A DNA stretch of 64,000 nucleotides from JBJHBP01 sp050485645 (lineage in GTDB: Bacteria; Pseudomonadota; Gammaproteobacteria; Steroidobacterales; Rariloculaceae), in contig JBJHBT010000014.1 of the NCBI GenBank assembly GCA_050485645.1, positions 38,820-102,819 on the forward strand, written 5' to 3'. Shown piece by piece: positions 14,376-25,150 of the stretch. Made by a program: the position numbers and the translations under genes. Every line of letters begins with the position of its first letter. Position 1 is the first letter of the stretch. Below the pieces are notes generated by a model that saw nothing but the letters and a program-made list of their open reading frames with translations, had not been told where the DNA came from and ran no database searches.

Positions 14376-17144
14376 ATGAATTCCCGTCTTAGTGGCTGTC
14401 TACCCATCGCCCTGGCCGTCCTGCTTGCCGCCTGCTCGTCCGACGGGCCGGCGGAGCGGTATGCACGCGCCGCCGCCGGCTTTCAGGCCGGCGATTACGC
14501 CATGGCCTCGATCGACCTGCGCAACCTGCTGCAGCAGAACCCGGATCACCTCGAGGCACGACTGCTGTACGGGCGTACGCTGCTGGCCACCGGCGAATCC
14601 GCCCAGGCCGTCCGCGAACTGGAAGCGGCACGCGAACTGGGTGCCACCGTCGAGCAGCTCGCGATTCCGTTGGGTCTGGCGCTTGCCGAAACCGGCCGTA
14701 CCGACGCCGCCGCTGATGAACTGGAATCGCTGCCCGACCGTGAGCGCGATGCGGACTGGCACACCGCCTGGGCGCAGGTGCTGGTCATCGATGGATTCAA
14801 CGAAGCGGCACGCGATGCCTACCAGCAGGCGCTGGCGATCGATGCATCGCACTATGAAGCGCTGCTCGGACTTGCGCGGCTCACCGCCTCACGGCTGGAC
14901 CCGGATGCTGCGTTCGCCATCGCGGACCGCGCCATCGCCGCCAACCCGCAGCGCCCCGATGCGTACGAGCTGCGCGGCCATCTGCATCTGCGCGCGCGCA
15001 ATGTCATCGCCGCGGAAGCGGATCTGTCTGCGGCGGCGCGGCGTTTCGCCACCGGATCGGTCACGGTGGGCGAACTCAACAATCTGCTGATGCTGACACA
15101 GCTGCAGTTCCGGCTTGGGCGCGCCGATGCGCTGGCGTCCACCGCAACGCTGGCAGGCGCGCGCTCCAGCGGCAGCGCGGTGGCGCTGTTCGCCGAAGGC
15201 GCCGCGCTGTTTCTGCGCGGCGAATATCGCGATGCCACGAACACCCTTCAGCGTGCCCTCAATCAGTCGCCGAATGAGCCGGCGATCCGCTCCATGCTCG
15301 GTGCCAGCAGTCTGGCGTCACGCAATTTCGGTCAGGCCGAGCAGCACCTGCTGGCGGTGCTGGAACTGCGGCCGGGCGATGCCGGCGCCATGCGCCTGCT
15401 CGCCGAAACCCGGCGCCGCCAGGGTCGGCCCGAAGCGGCGCTGGACGTGCTCGATCGCATGGGTGAGGCGGCGAACGATCCGGGCACGCTGGCGATGCGC
15501 GGTCTGCTGCATCTGGAAACCGGCGATCCGGGGCAGGCGGTGGCGCTGCTGGAACGTGCCGGCTCCGCCGCGCCGGCGGACATCGGTGTGCGTCTGCAGC
15601 TGGCGCGGGCCTATATCGCCAGCGGTCGTCATGACGACGCAGCGGAGCTGTTCGCCGCACCGCTGGGCGAGGGCTCGGAACGCGCCGTGGCATTCGCCAG
15701 TGAATTGCTGTCGCACCCTGCCAACCGCGAAGACAGCAGTCCGCGCGAGCTGGCCCGCACGGCCATCGCCGAACAGGGTGAAACGGCGGCGAACCTGATG
15801 GGTGCCGGGCTGTTTCTGCAGGTGCTGGGCGAAGACGAACCTTCGCGTGCCATGTTCGAACGCGCCGCCCAGGCCGATCCCGCATTCACGCCGGTGCGGC
15901 TGGTGCTGGCGGCCCAGGCGCTGAGCGCCGCCGATCACGCCAGGGCGCGTTCCCTGTATGAGTCCGTTACGCGCGGTTCGCCGAACGAACACCGTGCGTG
16001 GCTGGGCCTGGCCCGGGTGGCCCTCGCCGGTGAGGCCATCGATGAAGCCGCCACATTCGCCGCCCGGGCCGCCGAGGTGGCGCCCGATCAGGTGGCGCCA
16101 TGGCTGGGCGTGGCGCAGTTGAGTCTGCTGGCTGATGATGTTGCCGCGGCGGAGCAGGCCGTGGGTTCCGCTTTGAATCTGGCACCGGACAATGGCGAGG
16201 CGCTGACACTGGCGGCCGAAGTGGCCATGCGGATGGATGCGCCGCGGCAGGCGCTGGCGCATCTGCGCCGCGCCGCGGATCTGGAGCCTGGTCGCCCGGA
16301 CCGCTGGGCCAATCTGGCGCGCGTGCAGCGTGAACTGGACGATGCCGACGGCGCGCGGGAGTCGCTGCTGCGCGTCGCCGCACTGGCACCGTCCAATGCG
16401 GCGGCGCGTTACGAACTGGCGCAGGCGGAACTGGCCAGTGGCAACACGGCGTCGGCCCGACGGATCGCTCAGGATCTGCAGGCCGACTTTCCGGACATGG
16501 CGGCCGGCTTCCTGCTCGAGGCCAGCATCCTGATGGACACCGGCGGCTACGAACGGGCGGCGGCGCTGTTCGAATCCGCCTACCAGCGGCGTCCCGGTTT
16601 CGAAGCCGCGTTCGGGGTCTTTCATGCGCGCAGGTCCGGTGGCATGAGCGATGCGGATGCGATGCTGCGTCGATGGCTGGAAGCCTCGCCGGACGATGTC
16701 CAGGCCTGGCTGGTACTGGCCGACCACCACCAGTCGCGGGACGAGACCGGGCCGGCGCTGGCCGCCTACGAACGTGCGCTGCGACTGCAGCCGGAACATG
16801 TGATTGCACTGAACAACGCGGCGTGGATGTATATCGGGCAGAATGACGCGCGTGGCCTGGCCTATGCCGAACGCGCGCACCGACTCGCGCCGCGTGCGGC
16901 CCCGGTGCTCGACACCTACGGCTGGGCGCTGCTGCAGGCCGGGGAGCTCGATGCGGCGCTGGCGCGTCTGGGTGAGGCCGCCGGCCTTGCGCCGGAGGCG
17001 CCGGATATCCAGTATCACCATGCTTACGCGCTGGCTCAGGCCGGGCGCGGCAGCGAAGCCCGCGGCATACTGGAGCGACTGCTGGCGGATTCAGGGTCAT
17101 CCGCTGTCCACGAGCGTGCACGGGCACTGCTTGCGGATCTGTGA
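14376..17144 (+). CDS. prsT: XrtA/PEP-CTERM system TPR-repeat lipoprotein PrsT
   Basis: 922 residues from ATG 14376. The N terminus is a lipoprotein signal (LPIALAVLLAAC), which favours this start over upstream ones in the open frame. The rest is a long run of tetratricopeptide repeats, for example YARAAAGFQAGDYAMASIDL, LEARLLYGRTLLATGE and ALNNAAWMYIGQNDARGLAY near the C terminus. Length, lipobox and location match the PrsT family found only with exosortase A systems. It probably acts in the periplasm as a scaffold of the polysaccharide export machinery. Confidence 0.93.
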   Translation: MNSRLSGCLPIALAVLLAACSSDGPAERYARAAAGFQAGDYAMASIDLRNLLQQNPDHLEARLLYGRTLLATGESAQAVRELEAARELGATVEQLAIPLGLALAETGRTDAAADELESLPDRERDADWHTAWAQVLVIDGFNEAARDAYQQALAIDASHYEALLGLARLTASRLDPDAAFAIADRAIAANPQRPDAYELRGHLHLRARNVIAAEADLSAAARRFATGSVTVGELNNLLMLTQLQFRLGRADALASTATLAGARSSGSAVALFAEGAALFLRGEYRDATNTLQRALNQSPNEPAIRSMLGASSLASRNFGQAEQHLLAVLELRPGDAGAMRLLAETRRRQGRPEAALDVLDRMGEAANDPGTLAMRGLLHLETGDPGQAVALLERAGSAAPADIGVRLQLARAYIASGRHDDAAELFAAPLGEGSERAVAFASELLSHPANREDSSPRELARTAIAEQGETAANLMGAGLFLQVLGEDEPSRAMFERAAQADPAFTPVRLVLAAQALSAADHARARSLYESVTRGSPNEHRAWLGLARVALAGEAIDEAATFAARAAEVAPDQVAPWLGVAQLSLLADDVAAAEQAVGSALNLAPDNGEALTLAAEVAMRMDAPRQALAHLRRAADLEPGRPDRWANLARVQRELDDADGARESLLRVAALAPSNAAARYELAQAELASGNTASARRIAQDLQADFPDMAAGFLLEASILMDTGGYERAAALFESAYQRRPGFEAAFGVFHARRSGGMSDADAMLRRWLEASPDDVQAWLVLADHHQSRDETGPALAAYERALRLQPEHVIALNNAAWMYIGQNDARGLAYAERAHRLAPRAAPVLDTYGWALLQAGELDAALARLGEAAGLAPEAPDIQYHHAYALAQAGRGSEARGILERLLADSGSSAVHERARALLADL

Positions 17145-17221
17145 CGGATTGGAGAGTCGACTTCGTCGACGTGATGCGAGCTGTCGTCGTCACGTCGGAC
17201 AACTGATTTTGGAACGGAATA

Positions 17222-17857
17222 ATGAAGGTGATGGCAATGCGATACGCAATACGGCCACTGATGATCGCGGTGGTGTCGCTGGTACTGTCGGCCTGTGCCG
17301 GCAGCGGGTCGTCGGTGATGGATCTGTCGTCAACGACATCCGTAGCCGCCAGTTCCGGGTACATCATCGGCCCGGGTGACCAGCTGAACGTCTATGTGTG
17401 GCGCAACGAGGATCTCACCGTCACTGTTCCGGTACGCCCGGACGGCAGGATATCCACGCCGCTGGTCGAAGACATGCAGGCCGTGGGCAAGACCCCGACC
17501 CAGCTCGCGCGTGACATCGAGCTGGTGCTGGAGGAATTCATCCGTACGCCGCAGGTGAACGTGATCGTGGAGTCCTTCGTCGGCACGTTCAACGAACAGA
17601 TCCGTGTCGTCGGCCAGGCTTCGGCTCCGCAGGCGCTGTCGTTTCGCGAAGGCATGACGCTGCTGGATGTCATGATCGAGGTGGGTGGTCTCACCGAGTA
17701 CGCCGCCGGCAACCGCGCCCGCGTCGTGCGTGGACCGGCCGGGCAGCACGTGGAGATTCGCGTGCGCCTCAACGACCTGCTGAACCGTGGCGACATCGGC
17801 CAGAACATCGCCATGCGTCCCGGCGATATTCTGATCATTCCGGGGTCGTTCTTCTGA
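17222..17857 (+). CDS. XrtA-type polysaccharide export lipoprotein (Wza/OPX family)
   Basis: 211 residues; ATG 17222, with an alternative at 17231. The signal peptide ends in LVLSAC. The polysaccharide export domain follows: YIIGPGDQLNVYVWRNEDLT, then VPVRPDGRISTPLVEDMQA. An SLBB segment is next (IRVVGQASAPQALSFREGMT, LLDVMIEVGG) and the end is MRPGDILIIPGSFF. It is shorter than Wza, as expected for the exosortase-associated form. It should form the outer-membrane or periplasmic exit channel together with the chain-length protein and autokinase. Confidence 0.92.
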   Translation: MKVMAMRYAIRPLMIAVVSLVLSACAGSGSSVMDLSSTTSVAASSGYIIGPGDQLNVYVWRNEDLTVTVPVRPDGRISTPLVEDMQAVGKTPTQLARDIELVLEEFIRTPQVNVIVESFVGTFNEQIRVVGQASAPQALSFREGMTLLDVMIEVGGLTEYAAGNRARVVRGPAGQHVEIRVRLNDLLNRGDIGQNIAMRPGDILIIPGSFF

Positions 17858-17939
17858 GCGTCTTCGTCGCACCCATCGCAGTCGAACCAACAGCAGTCGA
17901 ACCAATGGCAACTTCACTCAGGGCCCGGGGCCGATACGC

Positions 17940-19064
17940 ATGAGCAGGATTCGCGAAGCGCTGGAGAAAGCCAAGCGTGCCAGGGAGCTCGACACGCCGG
18001 ATGAGACGGCCGATCTCACGCTGGGCCGGATCAAGGTGTCGCGGCGCATACAGGAAGAGCACGCCCGTGCCGAGCGTGAGCAGCAGCACGAACGGGCGCA
18101 CGAGCAGCAGCACCAACGGGAGCAAGAGCAGCGGCGTGAGCGGGAACGCGCCCGGCCACGAGGCCTGGAGCGCGAACCTGCCGGCGATGACACCGACACC
18201 TTTCCCGTCATCGAGAGCCTGTCGTGGACCGAGCAGTTGGAATCCCGCCATCACGTGCACCTGGATCATGAGGGGCTGCGACGCGCCGGTCTGATGGCGC
18301 CGGAAACGCATGAGCGCCGGCTGGCGGAAGAGTATCGTCAGATCAAGCGTCCGCTGCTGGTCAATGCCGGAAACGACGATCCGTCGACGCGCCTGGACAA
18401 TGCCCGCCTGATCATGGTCAGCAGCGCGATGTCCGGTGAGGGCAAGACCTTCACCTGCATCAATCTCGCCCTCAGTATCGCCCGCGAGAAGGACTGGCGC
18501 GTGGTGCTGGTGGATGGTGACGTGGCGAAGCCGCATATCACACAGCTGTTCGGGTTCACCGACGAACCGGGGCTGCTGGATCTGCTGGGCGATTCGTCAC
18601 GGTCGCTGAGGCAGTGCATCGTGCCCACCGACGTGCCGGGACTGGCGATTCTGCCGGCCGGACACCAGAGCACCGAGGCCACGGAGCTGCTGGCCAGTCA
18701 GCGCATGGTTCTGCTGGCGAAAGAACTTGGCGACCTGCCCGGCACCATCGTGCTGTTCGATTCCCCGCCGCTGCTGCTCACCACCGAAGCCGGTTCGCTG
18801 GCCGTGCATGCCGGCCAGATCGTCGTCGTGGTGAGGGCGCAGCACACCACACATGAGCAGGTGAGCCGCGCCGTGTCGGCCCTGGATCAGAACAAGGCCG
18901 TGAGCCTGATCCTGAATCAGGTGGAGTCGGGACAGGAGTCGTTGGGTTATGGTTACGGCGCCAGCTATGGCGCCGGCTACGGTTATGGCTACGGCAGCCA
19001 GCCACGCGATGCACAGGGTCAGGCCGGCCATGGCGGCGACTCCGCATCGCAGGATGCGCGCTGA
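17940..19064 (+). CDS. XrtA-associated tyrosine autokinase (BY-kinase)
   Basis: 374 residues. Residues about 35-80 form a charged Glu/Gln/Arg/His-rich coiled-coil-like stretch. The kinase domain carries Walker A at about residue 166 (SSAMSGEGKTFTCINLALS), Walker A' (VVLVDGDVAKPH) and Walker B (GTIVLFDSPPLLL). The C terminus is a Tyr/Gly-rich tail (YGYGASYGAGYGYGYG) that would be autophosphorylated. It is the cytoplasmic partner of the chain-length determinant at 36018 and controls polymer length and export through phosphorylation cycles. Confidence 0.93.
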   Translation: MSRIREALEKAKRARELDTPDETADLTLGRIKVSRRIQEEHARAEREQQHERAHEQQHQREQEQRRERERARPRGLEREPAGDDTDTFPVIESLSWTEQLESRHHVHLDHEGLRRAGLMAPETHERRLAEEYRQIKRPLLVNAGNDDPSTRLDNARLIMVSSAMSGEGKTFTCINLALSIAREKDWRVVLVDGDVAKPHITQLFGFTDEPGLLDLLGDSSRSLRQCIVPTDVPGLAILPAGHQSTEATELLASQRMVLLAKELGDLPGTIVLFDSPPLLLTTEAGSLAVHAGQIVVVVRAQHTTHEQVSRAVSALDQNKAVSLILNQVESGQESLGYGYGASYGAGYGYGYGSQPRDAQGQAGHGGDSASQDAR

Positions 19065-19080
19065 ACGCCGCGTGACCAGT

Positions 19081-20478
19081 ATGCACATCAAGACGCATTC
19101 ATCGCGCCGGCCTGACGCAGCGGGCCTGCGGGTGATCCGGCCCGGCGATCGGGCCGCCACCGCCACCGCCACCGCCACCGTTGCCGTCAACGCCGTCGCC
19201 GTTCTGGCTGCCGTGATGGCCGCCGCGCTGTGCGCTCCGTCGGCCCTCGCACAGGTAACCGACATCGAGCGCCGTTTCGCGCTCGGCATCGGTGCCGAGT
19301 ACAGCGATAACATCGGTCGCGTCGATTCCGACAGCGACCCGCAGAGTCTTACTTACGGCAACGTCGATCTGGATGTCGGTCTGTCGCGGGAGGGCCAGCG
19401 CCTGTCCGCATTCGTCGACGGCAACCTCACCTACCATCGCTACGACAGCGACGACTACGACAACGAAACGCTGGGCGATCTGTCGGCCGGCCTGACGATC
19501 CGCGCGGTGCCGGACATCTTCTCCTGGGACGTGGCCAACCGCATCGGTCATGTGCGCCGCGATCCGTTTTCCGCCGCCGAGCCGGGCAATCGCGAGCGAC
19601 TCAATGTGTTCTCCACCGGGCCGGACTTTCGCGCACCGCTCGCGCCGCGACTGGCCATGCAGATCAGCGCCCGCTACACCGAACGCGAATGGCAACGCAG
19701 CGATGAGCTTGACAGCACCGTACATTCGGCGGAACTGGGCCTGCTGCGAGCACTCGATCCGCGTCGTCATGTGGCCGTCACCGCGGCCGGCCGGCGCGTG
19801 TCATTCGACTCGCCGCTGGCGCCCGAGTACGAAGTCCATCTCGGCTACATCACCTACGCCAGCAGCCTGCCGAACAACGAGCTCGAACTCAGCATCGGCG
19901 CCAGCCGGCTGCGTCGCGAGGGCGAATCACAGACCGGCACCTATCTGAGCGCCAGCTGGTTGCGGCTGCTCACAACACGTTCCCGCCTGGAACTGCGACT
20001 GTCGCGCGACTTCGAGGATGCCGGCGACGAGCTGCTGGATGTGGCCGTGCTTCCCGGCGGCACGGGCGTCGGCGATGTGGCCACCAGCAGCGATCCGATG
20101 ACCCGCAGCCGCTTCGGCTTCACCTACTCGCTGACGCGGCCGCGTACCACCTACACCGCCGGCACGGACTGGTCGCGCGAGCGCTTTGTCAGCGATACCG
20201 GCCTGGACCGGGACGGCTGGCGCAGCTCGATCGGCGCCAGACATCAGTTCTCACGCGGTACCGCGGCGGAACTGGCTCTGTTCTACGGCCGCGAGCGCTT
20301 CACGGCGCTGGACGACAGTATCGCCGAGCGGGGCGTGACGGCGGGGCTGCTGCGTCGCCTGAGCCGCACCTGGAACATGGTGTTTCGCCATGAGTACGTG
20401 AGCCGCGATGCCAATCTGTTCGGTGATTTCAGCGAAAACCGCTACCGGCTGTCGTTCGTATGGACGCCGGTGATATAG
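19081..20478 (+). CDS. XrtA/PEP-CTERM-associated outer-membrane beta-barrel protein
   Basis: About 465 residues from ATG 19081. The N terminus has an unusual (AT)n run, encoded by ACCGCC hexamers at about 19155-19182, and then a signal peptide ending SALAQ. The mature part is rich in alternating polar/apolar strands (ALGIGAEYSDNIGRVDSDSD, LSAFVDGNLTYHRYDSDDYD) and ends RLSFVWTPVI. Position and features fit the uncharacterised barrel family that accompanies exosortase A loci. It may be the polysaccharide pore. Its end overlaps the next gene by 19 bp. Confidence 0.85.
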   Translation: MHIKTHSSRRPDAAGLRVIRPGDRAATATATATVAVNAVAVLAAVMAAALCAPSALAQVTDIERRFALGIGAEYSDNIGRVDSDSDPQSLTYGNVDLDVGLSREGQRLSAFVDGNLTYHRYDSDDYDNETLGDLSAGLTIRAVPDIFSWDVANRIGHVRRDPFSAAEPGNRERLNVFSTGPDFRAPLAPRLAMQISARYTEREWQRSDELDSTVHSAELGLLRALDPRRHVAVTAAGRRVSFDSPLAPEYEVHLGYITYASSLPNNELELSIGASRLRREGESQTGTYLSASWLRLLTTRSRLELRLSRDFEDAGDELLDVAVLPGGTGVGDVATSSDPMTRSRFGFTYSLTRPRTTYTAGTDWSRERFVSDTGLDRDGWRSSIGARHQFSRGTAAELALFYGRERFTALDDSIAERGVTAGLLRRLSRTWNMVFRHEYVSRDANLFGDFSENRYRLSFVWTPVI

Positions 20479-21233
20479 CCCACGCCACGCCGTTGCCGGC
20501 GGCGTCCTCGCGCACCACGGCCACGCCGGTCGTGCATCTGTTCACATGCGATATGGATCGCGATGACACGCCGGATGCGCGGCTGCATTCGCTGCTCAGC
20601 TGTAGCGAGCTTCAGCGCGCGGAGCGCTTCTGCAGCGCCGTCCTGGCGCGTCGCTACAAGGTGGCGCGGGCATGGCTTCGCGTGGTGCTGTCGGAGTGGA
20701 CGGGCACCGCGCCGGAGATGCTGGCGTTTCGCTTCGGCGCCGCCGGCAAGCCGTTTCTGGACAAGCCGTTTCTGGAGGAGGGTCCCGCATTCAATGTCTC
20801 GCACTCCGAAGCCGCACTGCTGATCGGCGTCACTGACCATGGTCGGCTGGGTGTGGACATCGAGAAGCAGCGACCCATCGAGGATCATGAACAGCTGGCG
20901 CGGCGGTATTTCTCCGCAGCCGAGACCGCCGAACTGCTGAGCCTGCCCGGCAGCGAACGCGACCGCGCCTTCCTGCGGCTGTGGACGCGCAAGGAGGCGT
21001 TTATCAAAGCGCTGGGTGGCGGCCTGTCGATACCGTTGCATGCGTTTTCGGTCAGTGCGGATTCATGCGCGGGCAACGCGCTGTATGCGGCCGATGCGGC
21101 ACTCGCCGACCCTGCGCAATGGTTTGTGGGTGACGTGGCCGCCGGCCCGTCGCTGCTGGCCGCCGTCGCACTGGATCGACCGGCGTGCAGCGTTTCACTG
21201 TCGGCCGATCCGGATCCGCCCAACCGCCTCTGA
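20460..21233 (+). CDS. 4'-phosphopantetheinyl transferase (Sfp type)
   Basis: 257 residues; start GATAT-linked ATG 20460 inside the previous gene. Sfp signatures are FNVSHSEAALLIGVT, GVDIEKQRPIEDHE (Mg-binding Asp and Glu) and WTRKEAFIKALGGGL. It transfers phosphopantetheine from CoA to carrier-protein serines. Both local NRPSs have three such carrier domains in total, so they are its obvious targets. Cytoplasmic. Confidence 0.93.
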   Translation: MDAGDIAHATPLPAASSRTTATPVVHLFTCDMDRDDTPDARLHSLLSCSELQRAERFCSAVLARRYKVARAWLRVVLSEWTGTAPEMLAFRFGAAGKPFLDKPFLEEGPAFNVSHSEAALLIGVTDHGRLGVDIEKQRPIEDHEQLARRYFSAAETAELLSLPGSERDRAFLRLWTRKEAFIKALGGGLSIPLHAFSVSADSCAGNALYAADAALADPAQWFVGDVAAGPSLLAAVALDRPACSVSLSADPDPPNRL

Positions 21234-21314
21234 TGGGAACCACGTCGGGTCCTGCGTGCGGGCGAACGCTTATACTTTCGCCACCGCAGCCCAGGATGAC
21301 TGGATTACTGGATC

Positions 21315-21721
21315 ATGATCACCGGAATAGACCACATCGCGATCGCGGTGCCCGATCTGGAGCGCGCCATACGCCGCTTCATGGATGACTTCGGCTTCGA
21401 GTTCACCGGTCGCGAGGACGTCGAACAGGCGGCCACCAGCACGGCATTCTTCGCGCGGACCAATGCACGTATCGAGCTGGTGCATCCGCTCAACGGCAAA
21501 GGGCCGATCGCGAAGTATCTGGAGAAACGGCCGGGCGGTCTGCACCACCTGTGCTTCACCACGAACGACATCGACGCCGACGTGGCGCGGCTGCGCGAAC
21601 GCGGCTATCAGTTCATCACCGACCAGCCACAGGCCGGCGCCCATGGCTGCCGGGTGATCTTCATTCATCCCAAATGCAGCGATGGCGTGCTGATCGAGCT
21701 CAGCCAGCCCGGCGGGCAGGC

Positions 21722-21725
<4 letters not shown>
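21315..21725 (+). CDS. mce: Methylmalonyl-CoA epimerase (VOC superfamily)
   Basis: 136 residues. The family start ITGIDHIAIAVPDLERAIRR, the metal-binding His and Glu residues (IELVHPLNG, LHHLCFTT, GVLIELSQP) and the normal length of about 135 support the call. It interconverts the (R) and (S) isomers of methylmalonyl-CoA. Its stop overlaps the mutase start by 4 bp (ATGA), so the two are translated together. It belongs to the run PPTase-mce-mutase-meaB-NRPS. Confidence 0.93.
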
Positions 21726-23944
<2,219 letters not shown>

Positions 23945-23985
23945 CGGTTGTCGGCCCACACGTGAACCGGAACGCACAGGCCGAC

Positions 23986-24951
23986 ATGGGCCGTCACGGC
24001 ATCAGCACCGACGCACTCACGAGCGGCGACCGGCGTACGCTGGCGCGCGCGATCACGCTGGTCGAGAGCGAACTGGAAGCGCATCGCCGCGATGCCGAGG
24101 CGCTGCTGGAATCGCTGCTGCCGCACACCGGTGGCAGTCTGCGACTGGGCATCACCGGCACGCCCGGGGTCGGCAAGTCCACGTTCATCGAAACGTTCGG
24201 TCTGCACCTGCTGGAGCAGGGCCACCGGGTAGCGGTGCTTGCCGTGGACCCCAGCTCGCCGCGCGGCGGCGGCAGCATCCTTGGTGACAAGACGCGGATG
24301 GCGTCGCTGTCGCGCAGCGAGCACGCGTTCATCCGCCCGTCACCGGCGGGCGATTCTCCCGGTGGCGTTGCACACAAGACCCGCGAGTGCATGCTGCTGT
24401 GCGAGGCGGCCGGCTACGACATCGTGGTCGTGGAAACCGTGGGCGTCGGCCAGTCGGGCGTCGACGTGGCGGACATGGTGGATTTCTTTCTCGTGCTGCT
24501 GCAGCCCAACAGCGGCGATGAACTGCAGGGCATCAAGCGCGGCATCGTCGAGGTGGCCGATGCACTGGTGGTGAACAAGGCCGACAAGGGCCATGAATCC
24601 GATGCCGAACGCACGGCTCTGCACTATCGCAGTGCGCTGGCGGTGCTGCGGGCGGAGGCCGCCTGGCAGCCGCGCGTGCTCACCTGTTCGGCGCTGAGCG
24701 GCCACAACATCGATACCGTCTGGCGGATGATCGGCGAGTATCGCGACTACGCCGAAGGCGGCGGAGTTCTCGCCGATCGACGTGCGTGGCAGAATGCGCG
24801 CTGGATGAGGCGCCTGACGATGGAGCTGATCGAGCGTCAGCTCAAGGGTGACGAGCGGTTGCGAAGCCGGCTCGCGCAGCTGGAACAACAGGTGCGGCGT
24901 GGCGAGATGTCGCCGCTTGCGGCCGCGCGACAGATCAGCGAACTGCTGTGA
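23986..24951 (+). CDS. meaB: Methylmalonyl-CoA mutase-associated GTPase chaperone MeaB/ArgK
   Basis: 321 residues from ATG 23986; GTG 23962 is an alternative. The start is set by comparison with family N termini, where RRTLARAITLVES lies about 16 residues in. The P-loop is GTPGVGKSTFIE, with VAVLAVDPSSPRGGGSILGD, VVETVGVGQSGVDVADMVD and NKADKGHESDAERT typical of this G3E GTPase. It protects and reactivates the B12 mutase. It follows the mutase by 41 bp. Confidence 0.95.
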   Translation: MGRHGISTDALTSGDRRTLARAITLVESELEAHRRDAEALLESLLPHTGGSLRLGITGTPGVGKSTFIETFGLHLLEQGHRVAVLAVDPSSPRGGGSILGDKTRMASLSRSEHAFIRPSPAGDSPGGVAHKTRECMLLCEAAGYDIVVVETVGVGQSGVDVADMVDFFLVLLQPNSGDELQGIKRGIVEVADALVVNKADKGHESDAERTALHYRSALAVLRAEAAWQPRVLTCSALSGHNIDTVWRMIGEYRDYAEGGGVLADRRAWQNARWMRRLTMELIERQLKGDERLRSRLAQLEQQVRRGEMSPLAAARQISELL

Positions 24952-25150
24952 ATCCGCGTCTCGCGGTACGACGTGTGTCACTTGTTGAATGAACTTCGAT
25001 CGTCGTCACAGCGCCCGTCACAAGCCTTCGGCAGAATCCGGCCGGATATGACTTATTTGCCGCACCGAATCGCGAATCGGCCACGCCCGGTGGTGATCAC
25101 CGGCAGAACCACACCCGTTGATTGTGCCGCTTCGGTGCAGGGATGAAACC

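Noticed and set aside
15318..17021. 567-codon minus-strand frame opposite prsT
   Set aside because: It lies in the antisense of a TPR protein with strong codon bias and gives a low-complexity Arg/Gln/Gly translation.
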